Assembly: GCA_037975125.1 (NCBI GenBank)
Contig: CM075862.1
Coordinates: forward strand, 62,100,779-62,164,778
Reading direction: 5' to 3'
DNA length: 64,000 bases
Origin: Latrodectus hesperus
Taxonomy: Eukaryota; Arthropoda; Arachnida; Araneae; Theridiidae
The notes under the pieces were generated by a model, which was given only the letters and a program-made list of their open reading frames with translations, was not told the DNA's origin and searched no databases. Made by a program: the position numbers and the translations under genes. Below are positions 32,750 through 51,189 of the stretch, one piece after another. Every line of letters starts with the position of its first letter. Position 1 is the stretch's first letter.

Positions 32750-34310
32750 AGCTGACCCAGCCACGCGTTGCAGTGGCTGAGTTTTTATAATACATTGAAT
32801 CAATTTTTTACTGATTCTTGGGTATAATCAAATTAATATTTTCTAAAAAATTTATTGGTTCATCCATATGAGATTAAAAATAAAACGTTTCGCAAAAATT
32901 TAAAAGTAATAGGTAAAGTATCGAAATTTTGGAATTAAGTACAAACCAACATTCTGAATTTACATTTTATTCATCTTATATTAAATTATAGTTTGTAATC
33001 AGTGACCTACTCTTATAAAATATACTATATAAATTAAAAACATCTAAAAATAAATTGTTATAAATGAGGTAGATAACATTGACCTCGAACTATTATTTTT
33101 TCAATTTTAAATTATTAAAATTAAAATTATCTAAGTACTACTTTGTGTACAACATTCCTGGTTAACCTGTCTTTCGCTAACACGAAGAGATTTGATGGTT
33201 TTCCTACACGGGAGCAGGCAACATATAGCTGTCCATGTGAGAAACATGTGTTTTCCGAATCCAAACCACAAATAGACATTGTATGGCCTTGAGATTTATT
33301 TATGGTCATCGCTAAAGCTAAACAAATCGGAAATTGGAGCCTTTTAAACGGTATTGGAGATTCTGACGCTATCAGTGGAATACGTGGAAACAGGACAATA
33401 TCTAATTTAAATTTTTCCGTCAAAATTGTTGCTTAAAAATATTTTCTGTCATTTCTTTTATGACTAAGCGTGTACCGTTACATAATTGAGGTGGGTTTAA
33501 ATTACGTAGAAGAATAATTGGTGAACCAATTTTCAATTGAAGATTATGTGGTGGCATTCCTTGCATATCCAGAGAATTCAAAAATTCAGTTGGAAAGTTT
33601 ACGGCTTCGTTTTCATCAATAACTGTGTCGATTGATTTAAGAGACATCAAATCACCGGGCAACATCTATTGTATATGGAAGTTAATTTCGTTCGCATCAA
33701 AGTTTCTTGCTGCCAAAATAGCACGATTACAGAGCCAATTATCAAATTATAAAAGAAAAATAAGAAAATAAAATTCTATAAATACTTACATGTTTTCGAG
33801 GTGGTATGAAAATTAGTAGAGAAAATCAGTAATAAATAAAATTTTATTTTACCATTTATAATATTAAAAATATTCAAATTGAACACTACACAATAATAAC
33901 ACAATACAAAGTATAATTATAAAAATGATTCACGAAAAATTGTTACAGTATGATTATACATCATGAAAATATATGTAAATTCTATATTCAATCACGCGCT
34001 TGCGCTCGAACGCTAATTTAGTCTGGGAGATACTATAATCTAGAAAAATAAACACGTCGCCATCTGCCGAATACCTGTGCAACTTAGATGCTAAATCACC
34101 AACTATTTGGAATTTACAGAATTAACTGATAAAGAAACACTAATATCGTATAATAAATATTGAGATCAATAATTTAGAGATAAAAACTATTCTATCTTTT
34201 AAGTTGGACTATATTATAAATGGTTACAAAATTTTATCAAAATCGGTTCAGTAGTTTTGGAGTTTATCGCGAACATACATCGTGACACACGAAATTTTTA
34301 TGTATATAGA
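32748..34310 (-). mobile_element. Helitron A with helicase remnant
   Basis: On the minus strand the element starts TCTATATACATAAAAATTTC (5' TC at 34310-34309) and ends in a terminal hairpin CAGCCACTGCAACGCGTGGC followed by TGGGTCAGCTTG at 32748, next to a T. Helitrons begin with TC, end with a hairpin and a CTRR-like tetramer, and insert between A and T; CTTG is a variant of the tetramer. The interior carries a Pif1-type helicase fragment. The Rep nuclease half is absent, so the copy is non-autonomous. Confidence 0.85.
33127..33665 (-). pseudogene. Helitron Pif1-like helicase, C-terminal fragment
   Basis: Two overlapping frames joined by a one-base shift at about 33420. The first (33665-33420) encodes MLPGDLMSLKSIDTVIDENE through MPPHNLQLKIGSPIILLRNL to NPPQLCNGTRLVI. 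The second (33423-33127) encodes TEKFKLDIVLFPRIPL, FKRLQFPICLALAMTINKSQ and GQLYVACSRVGKPSNLFVLA. TINKSQGHT and VACSRVG are the late helicase motifs of Pif1-like Helitron proteins, which unwind DNA during rolling-circle transposition. The Walker A part and the Rep domain are missing, so this is a 5'-truncated remnant. It lies inside a neuroligin intron in the same orientation as the gene. Confidence 0.9.
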
Positions 34311-40794
<6,484 letters not shown>

Positions 40795-41378
40795 CTGGAA
40801 ATTGGCTTTATGCATTGCTAATTCCATCCTATTTCGATCTCTTTGGTAATAAACACCGGCAAATATTAATACATTCAATATTAGTAAGGAGCACCCAACA
40901 GCTATGGTTACGCTGAGAGCAGTAGAGTATATTCCCATATCAAAAGGATTGGATGAAGAAGCATCTGTAGTCTTATCTGGTGGTACTACAGATGTAGGAT
41001 CTGCATCCTCAACAACATTAGTCCGGTTCTCACTTCCATCAACAACACTCAAACCAGAAGGAACGTTATTGAGTTTGATAACTATACGAGCTTCTCGAGT
41101 GCTTATCTCTGGAAGTGGCGTGGTGGAATGAGAGGGAACAGTCAATCCTGGTATTGGCAACGGGGGTGGATAGAAAACCTCTTCAGGAGTGACTTTAGCA
41201 AGATCAGTTGGAATATCTCGTACTTTGCCGTCATATGTTCTTAAGTTATTATGATCTTCCAACATATGGTGATTATAGCTAAGATTTCCCTCTCCTGGCC
41301 TGTTCAACGATGGTATGAGATGGAGCCAAAAAGACAGTCGATGGGAGTGGTAATGATCTCGGACTTTAGATTTCAAAC
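40795..41378 (-). CDS. neuroligin exon: end of ectodomain, stalk and transmembrane helix
   Basis: 584-nt exon, 195 residues counting the split Gly. Acceptor TTCTACTTGCAG; donor GTAATA at 40794. Residues 1-25 (GLKSKVRDHYHSHRLSFWLH) complete the cholinesterase fold; the RDHY...FWL pattern is the family's final helix. Residues about 30-145 form a Pro/Ser/Thr-rich stalk with sequons NLS (residue 32) and NRT (residue 118), probably O-glycosylated. A single hydrophobic helix runs from about 151 to 176 (YSTALSVTIAVGCSLLILNV, then LIFAGVYY) and is followed by a positive stop-transfer QRDRNR, giving type I topology. The exon ends in MHKANFQ at phase 0, so any downstream exon that begins at a codon boundary can be joined in frame. 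Confidence 0.95.
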
Positions 41379-42789
41379 CTGCAAGTAGAATGCACTTGTG
41401 AAATTGCTTAAAAAGGCAAAATTTGACAACATTTTAAATAAAATGAGTTAATACAGTTCCAATACAAATTTTTTTATAAATTTTAAATGGGTGATTATTT
41501 CCCTTTCTTTCAAACAGTATCAGATACAGCTCATTCCTAAATTCAAATAATGAATCCATTAAAACGCTATGCAAAAGAAAAAGCGCATTTAAAAATCAAA
41601 TTAATGTGTTACAGGATTTCCAAACAGCACTTTCTGTCTGTTTGAGATTATTTTGTCTATTTAAACAATATTTACTAAAAAGGTATTATTATTTAGTTTC
41701 CAGCTATACATATAAAATTTGTATTGAACTTTTTTGGTTCTCATATTTTGTAACAATTGAAATAAGATTTTTTGATTTAATATCTTAACTAGTCTGAGAT
41801 TTATATAATTTATATCAAGATATGAAATAATACAATTAATTTATAAAAAACAGACAAATTTATAATTCATCATATGTGTTGAAATATTTTTTGCAGATAG
41901 TTTTCTAACAATCAATAGTTCTATTCAAAATCTTCATTCTTTATATGGAAATTCTTGGTAATAATGTAAACCTAAATTACTTGATAATAACATTAAAAAT
42001 TTACTTATGTAAGCTTATTATATATGAATGTAAGCTTATTTAATATGAAAAATATTAATACAAACTTATTAAATTATGTAAATTCAAGGAAAGTTATTAA
42101 AAGGTAAGATATCAAAAATATTATAAATATAATTGATTTCATAAATATTAACGTCAATATTTAAATAAATAGTGTGTGTAAAAAGAAATGTAGTGTTTCT
42201 TATGAACACCGTTTCAATTTATGAGAGTGGCTCACCTAAGAGGAAATCAACAAAAGCATTTCAAAATGTGACGATAATTTTTCCGTGAATTTAACATTTT
42301 TTCCCTTAAAACAATTTTTTTTTCATTTGAAATAAAAATATATTAAGAAGAAAATTGCTCATTCTGAATTATTAATTTGTTAAATGTTTATAATATTTGG
42401 CTTATGACGATGATCATAATTATTTGCAGTATTCTTAAATTTTATAAATTGATAACCCTATTTAAAATAAAGATGCTTTGATTCATACTAAATTCACAAT
42501 ACAAATATTTATTTCAATGAAATATAAAAAATAATACATGTAAAAGATAAAAAAATATGATGTTACATTAAATTTAGTTAACATTGCTTACCAGTTATTA
42601 CAGTCTTTTTAGACAAATTATGTTAACATAATAAAAATATGTAGTATGTCACTGAAACATATTAGTTTGCAAAATCAATTTCGGTAAGCAAATATAGTAT
42701 TTAAAATAAGGATAATGTATAAAATGTGACTATAAAGCAATTATTTTTATGTAATTTATAAGAGAAGGAATTGCATAAAATAGTAATAC

Positions 42790-42908
42790 CAATCAAAATG
42801 TATCTTTGATGTAATCTATCATATGGTGGCCAATTTACACCACTGTATCTTCCAGAATCTCTATCTTCTAATTCTTCATCTTCTTCTATGAAAACTGCGT
42901 TTGGGTCA
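42790..42908 (-). CDS. neuroligin exon: small exon after NFAKTG (DPN...NWPPYD)
   Basis: 119-nt exon, 39 full codons plus one split codon at each side. The acceptor is ATTTACATTTACAG and the donor GTATTA at 42789. It encodes DPNAVFIEEDEELEDRDSGR followed by YSGVNWPPYDRLHQRYILI, joined upstream to FAKTG and downstream to GLKSKVRDHY. Together these give the neuroligin/carboxylesterase end motif FAKTGDPN...WPPY...YLxIGLKxxVRDHY. The stretch EEDEELEDRD is unusually acidic compared with the vertebrate proteins I know; being in the ectodomain, it may add negative charge near the stalk. The exon is AT-poorer than its surroundings and too short to find without the phase constraint. Confidence 0.92.
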
Positions 42909-43453
42909 CTGTAAATGTAAATTATTACATTAATGAAAAATATTATATTATTAATTAATAACTTACATGACACATTTTTCTTTACATAGAAGATAATTTC
43001 CTCATTTTAAAATTATTAAAATTATTGAATTCTCAAGTTAAAGAATTATCACTTTATTTCTTAGTAGTAAAAATTTTGTTATAAATAAACCCCTGAATAC
43101 ATAATAACCCAATATATATTATAATATCAAATATTGACGTTGAATGATAAGCTTGATATGTGGTTCAATGTTATTTATGTCAAATTCAAATATTATATAT
43201 GTTAGTGATTTAAACTGTCCAATAAACTTATCAATAACTATATTTAACATTTCAATTATTTTGCTAAAAATTATTCATATTAATTGAAATAGTTTCCACC
43301 ATTTCAATGCAATAAAATCCACTAAAATTAATGAGCAATTTACAACAAGATTAAAAAAGAAAAATGAACAGTTTATGTTCTTTTGTACCCCGCAGATACA
43401 TATTTGAACATCGGCTTGCAATTTAAACAAATAAATATGACTTCTTCAATCAA

Positions 43454-43583
<130 letters not shown>

Positions 43584-43945
43584 CTACAACTGTGTTATTT
43601 GTAAACTTTTAATAAATAAGCAATTAAATTTAACATGTTAAACAAAAAAATCGTAGCACATTGTTTTGTAAATAAAAAGAAGATTATTGAATAGAGATGT
43701 CAGAGTTAAATATTATAAAATACATTAAATAGCTAAAATAATGTAACAATTTTACTATGCATGTTACTACAAATTAAAATGATATTTTCATAATTAGTAT
43801 GCTCTTATGAGCATTTTAATTGAAAACATTTATTGATTTAAAATTAACAATATTTTATTATATGATTTTATTTATCCCCATGCATTCACATACAAAAATT
43901 CATTTACGAAATTTCTTTCATATTTACTGAAAAGGAATTTTTACA

Positions 43946-44278
43946 AGGACCTAGTTGCCTAGTATTTAAGGCATCGGCCTTCCGTCCGGAAGTTGTGGCA
44001 TTTGATTCCCAATGCCGCAAGTGGCAACATGTGGTTTGTCGTTAAGTAGTTAACATGTGGTTGCCATGGTCTGGAGAATATTTCCTCCACCTTCAGACCA
44101 ATGTCTAATCTTAGGGAATAGTGGATCTACTGGTGTTGCCATCTATCGGAGGATTTTAGAGCGAAGTCATACTTTCACCCTCCTGGTGCTCTGGTTAAAA
44201 CGAAAGACGTGCCCTGCTGACTTGAATTCGCAAATCCAACGGCATAGGCTTGTACAAGTGTCGTAAGTAACAACAACA
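43946..44278 (+). mobile_element. tRNA-headed SINE
   Basis: Starts GGACCTAGTTGCCTAGTATT with a degenerate tRNA-like head (GGCATTTGATTCCC stands at the B box). A GC-richer body follows (CTGGAGAATATTTCCTCCAC, ATCTATCGGAGGATTTTAGA), and the tail is GTCGTAAGTAACAACAACAC. The tail GTAACAACAACA is the same as the 3' end of the LINE at 48560-49213. Confidence 0.65.
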
Positions 44279-44522
44279 CAATATTTCGATTAAGCTTTAT
44301 TTTTTAAAATTTTATTAATGTAATATTTCCACTAAAGGCAGTAATTTATATTTTGCATGTTATATATTGCCTACCTCGTTATTCTACGACATATTATTTT
44401 CAAAATATTTTATTTAATTGAATAAAATATGAGCAAAATCTTTTAATAAGATGCATCGCAAATCATTTTATAAATGATATTAGAAACATTAAAAATCATT
44501 TCGTGATGTTTTTTGTTTCCAA

Positions 44523-44840
44523 CGTCGGGCACTTGGGAACCACTAAATGTGCCATAGGTTGAACCCTATGCCACAAAAAGGGTAGAAACTGCTACTCATT
44601 TGTCGTTACCCAGCCGGCACCTGGGAACCAAGTCACGGAGGCGAGTAGCGTTACCCGCGTCATACCACCACAAACCCATTTATAGGGTGGACCACATTCA
44701 TACATCATCACGGAAGTACGGATAGAGAGAAACAGAAAGATCAGAGAAAGAAAGTAACATCCATTCCCAAACCGGGATTCGAACCCAGGACCTACAGCTC
44801 AGTAGTCAGGAGCGCTTACCACTCATCCATCGGTTGGCAG
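44523..44840 (-). mobile_element. tRNA-derived SINE, minus strand
   Basis: On the minus strand the head reads GATGGATGAGTGGTAAGCGC (A-box region), then GGTCCTGGGTTCGAATCCC (B box), then GGTTTGGGAATGGATGTTAC. The body includes GTGGTATGACGCGGGTAACG and CAGGTGCCGGCTGGGTAACG. The head is the best preserved tRNA-like promoter in the window. It lies tail to tail with the SINE at 43946-44278, about 245 bp away. Confidence 0.75.
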
Positions 44841-46249
44841 TTTTATGAATGTTTATTTTACAGTTTTCAATCTAAACGTTAAAAATCACACTTTTGCATT
44901 ATTTTCTATTGAAATAAAAAACAAAACTGATTACTTTTACAAAAATTTCTTTGTGTTAATTAATATCGAAAACTGAAATGTATGTAAATTATAAAAATTT
45001 TTCAGAAAACTAAAATTTTCTTTCAAAATCCAAAATTTATGTACATACAAATTATATAAAAATAAATAGTTAAAAATAAATTTAAACTCTTTTTACAAGA
45101 AATAGAACACTTTGCTGTACAAAAACAACAAACAATGGATAACACATGTTCAATAAAAATTAAAAAGTTATTTCTTATCAACATAGAAAAAGCAATTATT
45201 ATTTTCATAAGTATTACCAAGTTTGTTTTTGAATAAAATTATATAAAAACGTTTTTTTTTATTTTCTTTTTTTAATAAGCTAAACTTTTAAATTCCCCAT
45301 GAAGTGAAATTAAAATAATAAAATAATGTTCGTTAAGCTTTTAATTATAAAATAAACTCTTAAAAACTTGTCCTGTCACTTATTCTTAGTTCCTTAATTT
45401 GCAATAAGAAATTAATTTAAAAAGGATATTAATTTAATTTAAATTTGAATGAGAAATTATGTTGTTGATTAGGAATTAACTAAATTCTTAATTATCTGGT
45501 TTAAAATAAATTAAAAATTAAGCAGTAAATAAGATTTGTTTTGTTCCTTTAACTGAAGGAAAAAATTATCTTAATTAGTGAATAAAACTTCTGTGTAATG
45601 TGATATATCTAACGAAAGTTAATTTCTTTTTTTGAAAAAAATTAGGGATTACATGATGATATCTTAAAATGTGAATAAACTTTAATCCTAATTTGCATAC
45701 TTCCTGCACTTCAGATAATTAGTACTTGAGACTGTATGAGATTTTACTTTCTTCAGTGAATATAAAGAAAGAAACAATTAGAAATATGCGAAGTGAATTT
45801 TTTTTTTATTTTACGATCTTTAATGGAAGTGTAATTAATAATCAACAAATTTATAAAAGTTCACAGTCCATAGCAAAGGGGATTATTAAAATAATTAATT
45901 TTAAATTAAAATGCGCATTTTTAGTTTTAAGCTTTTATTTTGATTACATATACATAAAATCAAATGTGATCAATAAAATAAATACAAAATGTTTGAAACT
46001 ATATCTATCCAACTTTTCTGTAAGCAGAATATCTTAATTAGGTAAATAGGTAATTTTAGCATCAGTCCTTCTACATAATACTCAGTTCATGATAAATAGA
46101 AGAATATTTCCTGTAATCAATATTAAGCGTGAATTTGAAAAAAAAAATAATAAACTGTAAGGAGAAGCTTTTGAAATGATCAGTTTTATTATAAAACAGT
46201 ATCATTCAAAAGTTCATCTTAAAATACTAAAATATGCTGCAATATTAAA

Positions 46250-46592
46250 AATTTTGCAACCTGTCTCTTTCTTTGAGAACTCTCTCTGTACTAAAAGCTA
46301 GAAATACACTTTTATCTATGGTTTTAAGAAAGTTTTTTGAAAAGGAATCAGACTTTCACCCAATCCGTTTGAATATCTTACAAGAGTTCGAACTTTGAAG
46401 AATGCTTTCGTGTACCAACTATTCTTCCAAAAAATGTTCAATAAGATTGAAGTTAAGTTATTTAATCATCAAATCGAAAGATGTGATCTTTCTTGGTTTT
46501 AAACTTATCTTCCATTCTGTCTGTCTATTGCTTTCGTGGTCGTTATCCTGATGAAAAATCAAATTTTGACAAAGGATCTTAGACATAATCTG
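46250..46592 (-). pseudogene. decayed Tc1-like transposase fragment
   Basis: Minus-strand translation across frameshifts and stops gives FHQDND-like residues near 46565, then FNLIEHFLEE near 46440 and a basic C-terminal tail. The spacing between the D and E motifs is roughly that of a DDE Tc1 enzyme. It is heavily decayed and identified by motif only. Confidence 0.4.
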
Positions 46593-46593
46593 T

Positions 46594-46960
46594 AATGTTG
46601 TTGTTGTGGCTTATCCTCCAAACGTCTGACGAAGTCAGACAAGATCCATTAGATGGTTGATCCTAAGGAAATCGAGGATCAAAGGGGGATGAGTATATAT
46701 ACTCGCTGGAAAGTCCCAAACAGTCCAGGATGTGATTAAGAGAAGCCGGCTCAGTTTTACATTTAGAGCAGATCTCAAAGATTTTCCTGTCTTCGAAATT
46801 TCGAAATTCATGAGATCCTTAGTGTGGCTGCTAGCTAGTCTGGAAAGTTATAATCTTAAGTCATCGAAATGACGTTGCATGTTCATCACTTACTGTAAGT
46901 CCATATGGTCCATATTGCCTAAGATCTCCAGCGTTTTAATTTCCTAAGATCTCAAGAACA
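46594..46960 (-). mobile_element. LINE 3' end, minus strand
   Basis: On the minus strand the translation gives EICSKCKTEPASLNHILDCL then SSPPLILDFLRINHLMDLV and a stop, followed by a short 3' UTR ending GCCACAACAACAAC at 46612-46599. The CxxC...H...C knuckle and the closing LMDLV are typical of the C-terminus of jockey-like LINE polymerases. It is 5'-truncated, as usual for LINE copies, and sits between two Tc1-like fragments. Confidence 0.7.
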
Positions 46961-46964
46961 TCTT

Positions 46965-47110
46965 CAATATAGTGAAAAATCCATTAACAGTTAAAAGCCA
47001 TAAAGCTTGTTAGTTGAGGCATTCACTTAACTTCAGCCTAATTGAATTCTTATGGGAAAAGTCAGAAAAAATTGAGTCAAGAAAGCATTCTTCAAATCAA
47101 GAAATTTCCA
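46965..47110 (+). pseudogene. possible Tc1-like transposase fragment
   Basis: Plus-strand translation gives LNFSLIEFLWEKSEKIESRK, resembling the SPDLNPIExLWxxxExxv block around the catalytic Glu of Tc1 enzymes. Very short and decayed. With the minus-strand fragment at 46250-46592 it flanks the LINE piece. Confidence 0.3.
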
Positions 47111-48002
47111 TTAAATTTCAAAATCCAAGGTATTTTTCAAAACATTTTATTAGTTCCATTAAAAAATAAATGATGAATATTTGAATGAAAATAATACGTA
47201 TTCAAACAATAAATGTTGCTGTATTTTTATTACTCAATAAAATTAATTAATTTCAGTAAAGTTTCAAAAAAAGAATTGTGTTAAATTACCTACTTTTAAC
47301 TTCACAAATTCCTGCACAATGTAAATATCAACTAACATTTTTATACTAATTATGAAATATTCACCATATACTATGATTCAAGTTGAAATTTTTTCAATTA
47401 CATAATCTCTTGCTTATAGAAAAATTAGGGTAGGAAAATTATAGAGCACACACACAAACAAATTTAGGTATTATTGTTGCTGATTTAAATGAATAAAATA
47501 TTATAGAATTAAAAATTATGTGCTCACTCAATTCATCTTCTTTAATTTAGTAATTAAAGAAATATACACGATATATCATTTAAATATTTTTATTCAAAGA
47601 ATCCACACAATTTTTAATAGATGAAAATACATTAAAAATTAATTATAATGATATAAATTACATAAAACAATAACTTTTTTCAAATGAAGGTATTTAATTA
47701 TAAAATATATTACATAGTTAAGTATCGTAATAAAGTTTTTAATTAAGGCCTCTATTAGAAAACACATATCTTAAGACATTAACAATATTTATTAAAATTT
47801 GATTTGCATGCTTTATTTTAAAAATTCAAGAATTTTATATAATGCATCCTTGTTAAAAGAAAAATAATAATTTTAAAACTTTTTTAACACAAAAATTAAA
47901 AATTTAATTTTTTTCCTTTCCGAATTCCTTATTTAAGGAATCCTTATTAATTTTATAATGTTTATCTTGATAAAAAATTTGGATTTTTTTTCTATTTAAG
48001 AC

Positions 48003-48050
48003 GAAGATTTCGGAAATCTTATGCAAGTGCATAAGAATTCCGAAATCTTC
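48003..48050. repeat. near-perfect palindrome (23-bp arms, 2-nt loop)
   Basis: Left arm GAAGATTTCGGAAATCTTAT plus GCA (48003-48025) and right arm 48028-48050 are reverse complements with one mismatch, separated by AG. Confidence 0.95.
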
Positions 48051-48559
48051 TAATCTAATCGAAATCTAAATTTTCTTCGCATTAAAAGTGCCTTCAGTCA
48101 CAGAATATATTGATCTAATACCTATGCCAGTAATAAGAATTTTTAGCACAAAAATGAAATAACTCAAAATACAACTTTAGTAAATTTTTCACCAAGATTT
48201 TCATTCTGAAATATTTAAGCAATGTGAAATACAAAACCCTTATTAAAAAAAATATATACTTTTAACTAAATCATTTTAAATCAAGTTATCAAAATATAAG
48301 TTTTACTATCATTATTTATTTTAAAGATTATATTTCGTATTTTACATACAAGTAAAGCATAAAAGTAAAATTAATGGATTTTAGTTAAATATTATAATGT
48401 TTTATAAATAATGAAAGAAGCAATTATATATATAATTGAAGAAAGTTCGAAGTTGCGATTATGCACATTCTTAAAAATGGACTTCGTATCTACAGATATA
48501 ATAAAATGTATTTATGATGCGTACTACAAAATTGAATTGTTCTCTTTCGCAACATTATC

Positions 48560-49213
48560 AAAAAGTAAATCCAGACTGGTCTGGACTCAATCAAGGATAA
48601 AGCCTCTTTTAATAATATATGGATTCTCACTGACAGTCGTAGCTCCATCCAGTACTTGAGCAATTGGGCTAGTGTAACAGACCATGCTGGAACCCACATT
48701 CTTCGTATGTAATGTGATCTGTCAGCCTCCCATGATTTTCACTTCCAGTGGATCCCCTCTCACGTAGGGTTGTTTGGAAATGAGCGAGCTGACACACTGA
48801 CGAAGGAGGGCTGTTCCTCTACTGCTTCTCCAGATCTAGATCTTACTTACTCAGAACTATACTCTGCTGGTAAAATGCTATTTCAGATACTTGGCAGTAT
48901 CTCCCTGCTCATGCTTGGTACTGCCGTTGGCAGCCATGGGCAGCCATTGACATTGTGGGTTCCAGACTGCGATCAGTAGATTTATTGGTGAACACATCAA
49001 TTGCCTATCCTTTGACCATCATTTTAAGCATTTCCCTATCTGTAAAAAGTGTAACTCCAACGCGTCTAGTCCTCAACACTTACCTGAGTGCACTCAATTC
49101 TCGATGGAGGAGCTCCTCGGAGACTTCTCTCTTTTCTTGATTTTTTGAGAGTGCATGGGCTCATGGATCTGGTGTAGCTCCACTATTCTGGATGGGATTT
49201 GTAACAACAACAA
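48560..49213 (+). mobile_element. 5'-truncated LINE: RNase H domain and C-terminus (broken)
   Basis: Translation gives IWILTDSRSSIQYLSNWASV then THILRM, an in-frame TAA, then SASHDFHFQWIPSHVGLFGN and ERADTLTKEG. The TDSRSS and WIPSHVGxxGNERAD blocks are the RNase H active-site motifs of jockey/I-type LINEs. After a frame change near 48880 it continues SFDHHFKHFPICKKCNSNAS then SPQHLPECTQF, the terminal zinc-knuckle-like segment. The copy ends GGATTTGTAACAACAACAAA near 49213. The reverse transcriptase itself is absent. This is a dead insertion in a neuroligin intron, on the opposite strand to the gene. Confidence 0.88.
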
Positions 49214-50953
49214 ATCCTAACTAACATAATACTTACGAATATATAAGTAAAATTTTAGATTTAATTTGGATCATACCTTAGATCATAATATTTCACTTTC
49301 AATCAAGATTTTTAATTATCCAAAAGGTTATTACTCTTTCGGCAATACTTCTGACAAATTTTAATATGGACAATCTCAGTATTTTATATAACAGTCTGTT
49401 GATGTTCACTCAAGTAATAAAATGCATATATTCGACACCTCATCTATATTATTCCTACTTTGTTCAATTAAATATTTCCTTTTCACAAATTTTATCGTAA
49501 ATTGTTTTAAAACAAATAAGTAATCGGTAGTGAAGTACTATAATCTAAAGTACTTTTTCTACACTTTTGATATAAAAGACAAAATTTAAAATATGCAATT
49601 ATAAACGTTAATATAATAATTATCTTAATTTAACATGACAAGTAAAATAAATGATATGTTAATGATAATGACTGAAGTACCTTAACATAATCTTTGGAGA
49701 TCACAGAAAGAAAAAATGCCCGAAGATTTCTTTTGTTTAACCTAAGTAAGTACACATTAACTTTGCTAAGAAAAAGAAAGCAGAGATTACGTGAAGGTAC
49801 CTATGTACCTTCTTAAGGTAATCAGACTTTCTGAATATATTTACTTATTAATTGATTAAAGTACTAAGAAAAGTTCCGCTTGTGTTGAAAATAATATTTT
49901 ATTTGAAGTGACATGTTATTAGTATCGGTAGTAAGTGGTCAACAAATTAATTCTTTTACATTCAATTCAAATAAATTTCAGATTCAAAACACATTGGATC
50001 TGAATTTTATTCCATTTTTAGTTAAATAATGCATATATTTTGACAAATAAAGGTAAGGCATCATATAAAATGATGGTATTTTGTAGATAAAATATGCTTA
50101 AATTATGCAGTAATAAAAGCAATATCTTTAAATTTAAAATTTTATAGTTTACATATTAATATTTCACAGCTTACTTTGATTTTGTTAAGCTAAGAGCATT
50201 TTCATATAAAAAGAAATAATGATTTATGAAAATAAATGAAAAAATAACGTAATGAATGAAGTTATATTTTCTTTTAAAAGAAGTAAATTTAGGATTTAAA
50301 ATAACTAGCAAATTGATTTCTTATTTGAAATTTGAAATTGTTTTGTTATTTGAAATTCTTAATTTACATATTTTGGGAGAAGGGTTCTGTTCAGTTAAAA
50401 AACCTCTAATTATACTTGGGTGAATATCACACTTTTAATCCTTTAAAAATACAAATAAAAATATGAGCTTTAAAATGAAATTTAATTCAAGTAAAAATCA
50501 TGAATTCATTGATGCTGCACCTTGACAACTGAACATTTTATGAAAAAAGTAGAAAGTTTTGCATAACAATATGTAACAGTTAAGATGAATACGATTAGGT
50601 ATCTCCCTGTTGTAATTTTATAACGACAACTTATAATAAATAGTTTAATTTAGTGTAATGTGAAGAAGAAGCACATCTTCATCTAGCCTATTAAAAATGC
50701 AAATCTTCTAAAAATTCAATTTATTTATTGGAAAATCCATAAATTTTGTTCTTTTTGCTTTAAAAGTGATTTATCCCGTGGTGTTTCTTAGTTATTGTTC
50801 TACTTTCATTAAGTTAAAAGTTATATAAGTCCGTTAAAATCTTTAACTCTGAGCAGTAATATGCATAATGTCTCAGAGCTACGTGTAATGACAAGAGAAA
50901 AGGTAGAATTCTTTGTTTGAAATCCCAAGGAACTTGAGTTTTAAAGAGAAACA

Positions 50954-51005
50954 GTTATTTGAGTGTGAAATTTGCACTTAAGTGCAAATGTCACCCTCAA
51001 ATAAC
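50954..51005. repeat. palindrome with 26-bp arms and no loop
   Basis: The left arm begins GTTATTTGAG, the right arm ends CTCAAATAAC, and the centre is CTTAAG. Arms match at 24 of 26 positions. It lies about 185 bp left of the four-copy tandem array. Confidence 0.95.
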
Positions 51006-51189
51006 ATGTAAAGACATAGATACAAGAACGGCAGTAACAGAAAGAGACATTAATCTCTTAATTATTTATCAAAAGAAACAAATTTTTCACAAGCATCAAC
51101 GACAGAATTTGATATTGCCCTCATTGATACTAATACATAGTAGCACTTAGTGGCCTGAATCGGCGAGAGATTTTAGCAATATTCAATAT

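Noticed and set aside
40904..41131. Plus-strand open frame opposite the neuroligin transmembrane exon
   Set aside because: Antisense shadow of a well supported exon.
44057..44266. 69-codon plus-strand open frame in the 44-kb SINE
   Set aside because: Lies entirely within a non-coding SINE body.
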